Below the pieces are notes generated by a model. The model saw nothing but the letters and a program-made list of their open reading frames with translations, searched no databases and was not told where the DNA came from. A program made the position numbers and the translations under genes. From an uncultured bacterium (GTDB lineage Bacteria; Cyanobacteriota; Vampirovibrionia; Gastranaerophilales; Gastranaerophilaceae), in the NCBI GenBank assembly GCA_902788575.1, contig CADAKY010000005.1, positions 1 to 64,000 on the forward strand: DNA of 64,000 nucleotides. Direction: 5' to 3'. Below are positions 63,764 to 64,000 of this stretch, piece after piece (position 1 is the first letter of the stretch; each line of letters opens with the position of its first letter).

Positions 63764-64000
63764 ATGGAAATTAAGGTTGCAGAAAATGTTAAATCTTTGA
63801 ACACTGACATTCTTGTTATCAGTATGTTTGAAGGAGAACAAACATCAAGTGATTTAGTAAATGAATACGCTATAGGTCAAGATAATTTTAAAGGTAAATT
63901 CTCTGAAACATACCTTTTGCAAACATACGGCAAAGAACCGTATAAAAAAATTCTTGTTTTAGGCTTGGGAAAAAAGGAAGAACTTTGTCCGAACAAATTC
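63764..64000 (+). CDS. Leucyl aminopeptidase (M17) N-terminal domain, cut by the window end
   Basis: The first 79 residues of a gene running off the right edge: MEIKVAENVKSLNTDILVISMFEG, then NFKGKFSETYLLQTYG and ILVLGLGKKEELCPNKF. This matches the macro-domain-like N-terminal half of PepA-type aminopeptidases; the catalytic C-terminal half lies outside. AAAGGAG precedes the ATG, with TATAAT about 25 nt upstream. Confidence 0.85.
   Translation, partial: MEIKVAENVKSLNTDILVISMFEGEQTSSDLVNEYAIGQDNFKGKFSETYLLQTYGKEPYKKILVLGLGKKEELCPNKF

Overview
The window looks like chromosomal DNA from an AT-rich, diderm, flagellated gut-type bacterium. The best fit is the non-photosynthetic cyanobacterial sister lineage (Gastranaerophilales / Vampirovibrionia, formerly Melainabacteria). 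This is an inference: no marker was searched. The sequence shows an outer-membrane lipid transport set (mlaE-mlaF-mlaD), a complete MFP-RND-TolC tripartite pump, a heptosyltransferase-type GT9, flagellin, PilT, a plant/bacterial-type acyl-ACP thioesterase, three COG3580/COG3581-type 'CoA activase-related' proteins, and several proteins that resemble no family I know. No phage, IS element, CRISPR array or rRNA was seen. Four tRNAs are present: Arg-ACG, Gln-TTG, Ser-CGA and Val-TAC.

Layout. 0.2-2.9 kb (-): operon of a PFL/DUF711 protein, a small unknown, an HxlR regulator and a UPF0173 metallo-hydrolase. 3.1-4.7 kb (-): a ribbon-helix-helix protein and a strongly diverged PurD-like ATP-grasp protein. 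4.7-7.0 kb (-): two unknown genes behind a leader that reads as a cobalamin riboswitch, with a 9-nt loop-loop complement and the Shine-Dalgarno in its last hairpin. 7.1-11.0 kb (+): MATE transporter, rsmE, CCA-adding enzyme and a small tyrosine-phosphatase-like protein. 11.0-17.4 kb (-): YjbQ, a VTT membrane protein, an S4 protein, purine nucleoside phosphorylase, the Mla operon and gap. 17.6-18.7 kb (+): aminotransferase. 18.7-24.4 kb (-): gatD-recO-pilT, a metallo-hydrolase, a phosphoesterase and flagellin. 24.7-33.7 kb (mostly +): TPR protein, MEMO-AMMECR1 fusion, ispG, aroC, a SpoU methyltransferase, a COG3581 protein and pgi. 33.7-39.3 kb: LD-carboxypeptidase, a binding-protein/TolC fusion, two tRNAs and a Met-rich unknown. 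39.5-48 kb: mtnA, ruvC, a COG3580 protein, an operon of a Zn-ribbon/RGG-like protein with rimM-trmD, and a GH13-like glycosidase. 48-54 kb (+): lytic transglycosylase, two unknown membrane proteins, an organophosphate-type MFS transporter and a UDP-glucuronate decarboxylase-like SDR. 54-61 kb (-): a second COG3580 protein and the RND pump. 61-64 kb (+): thioesterase, flavodoxin, GT9, tRNAs and the start of leucyl aminopeptidase.

General observations. Eleven genes have a TATAAT-like -10 element ending 6-9 nt before the ATG and no Shine-Dalgarno, so their transcripts should start at or next to the start codon (leaderless). Other genes, mostly inside operons, have good Shine-Dalgarno sites. The best candidates for something undescribed are the riboswitch-led pair of unknown genes (4.7-7.0 kb), the Zn-ribbon/low-complexity/duplicated-domain protein upstream of rimM-trmD, the binding-protein/TolC fusion and the PurD-like protein that has lost its active-site motifs.
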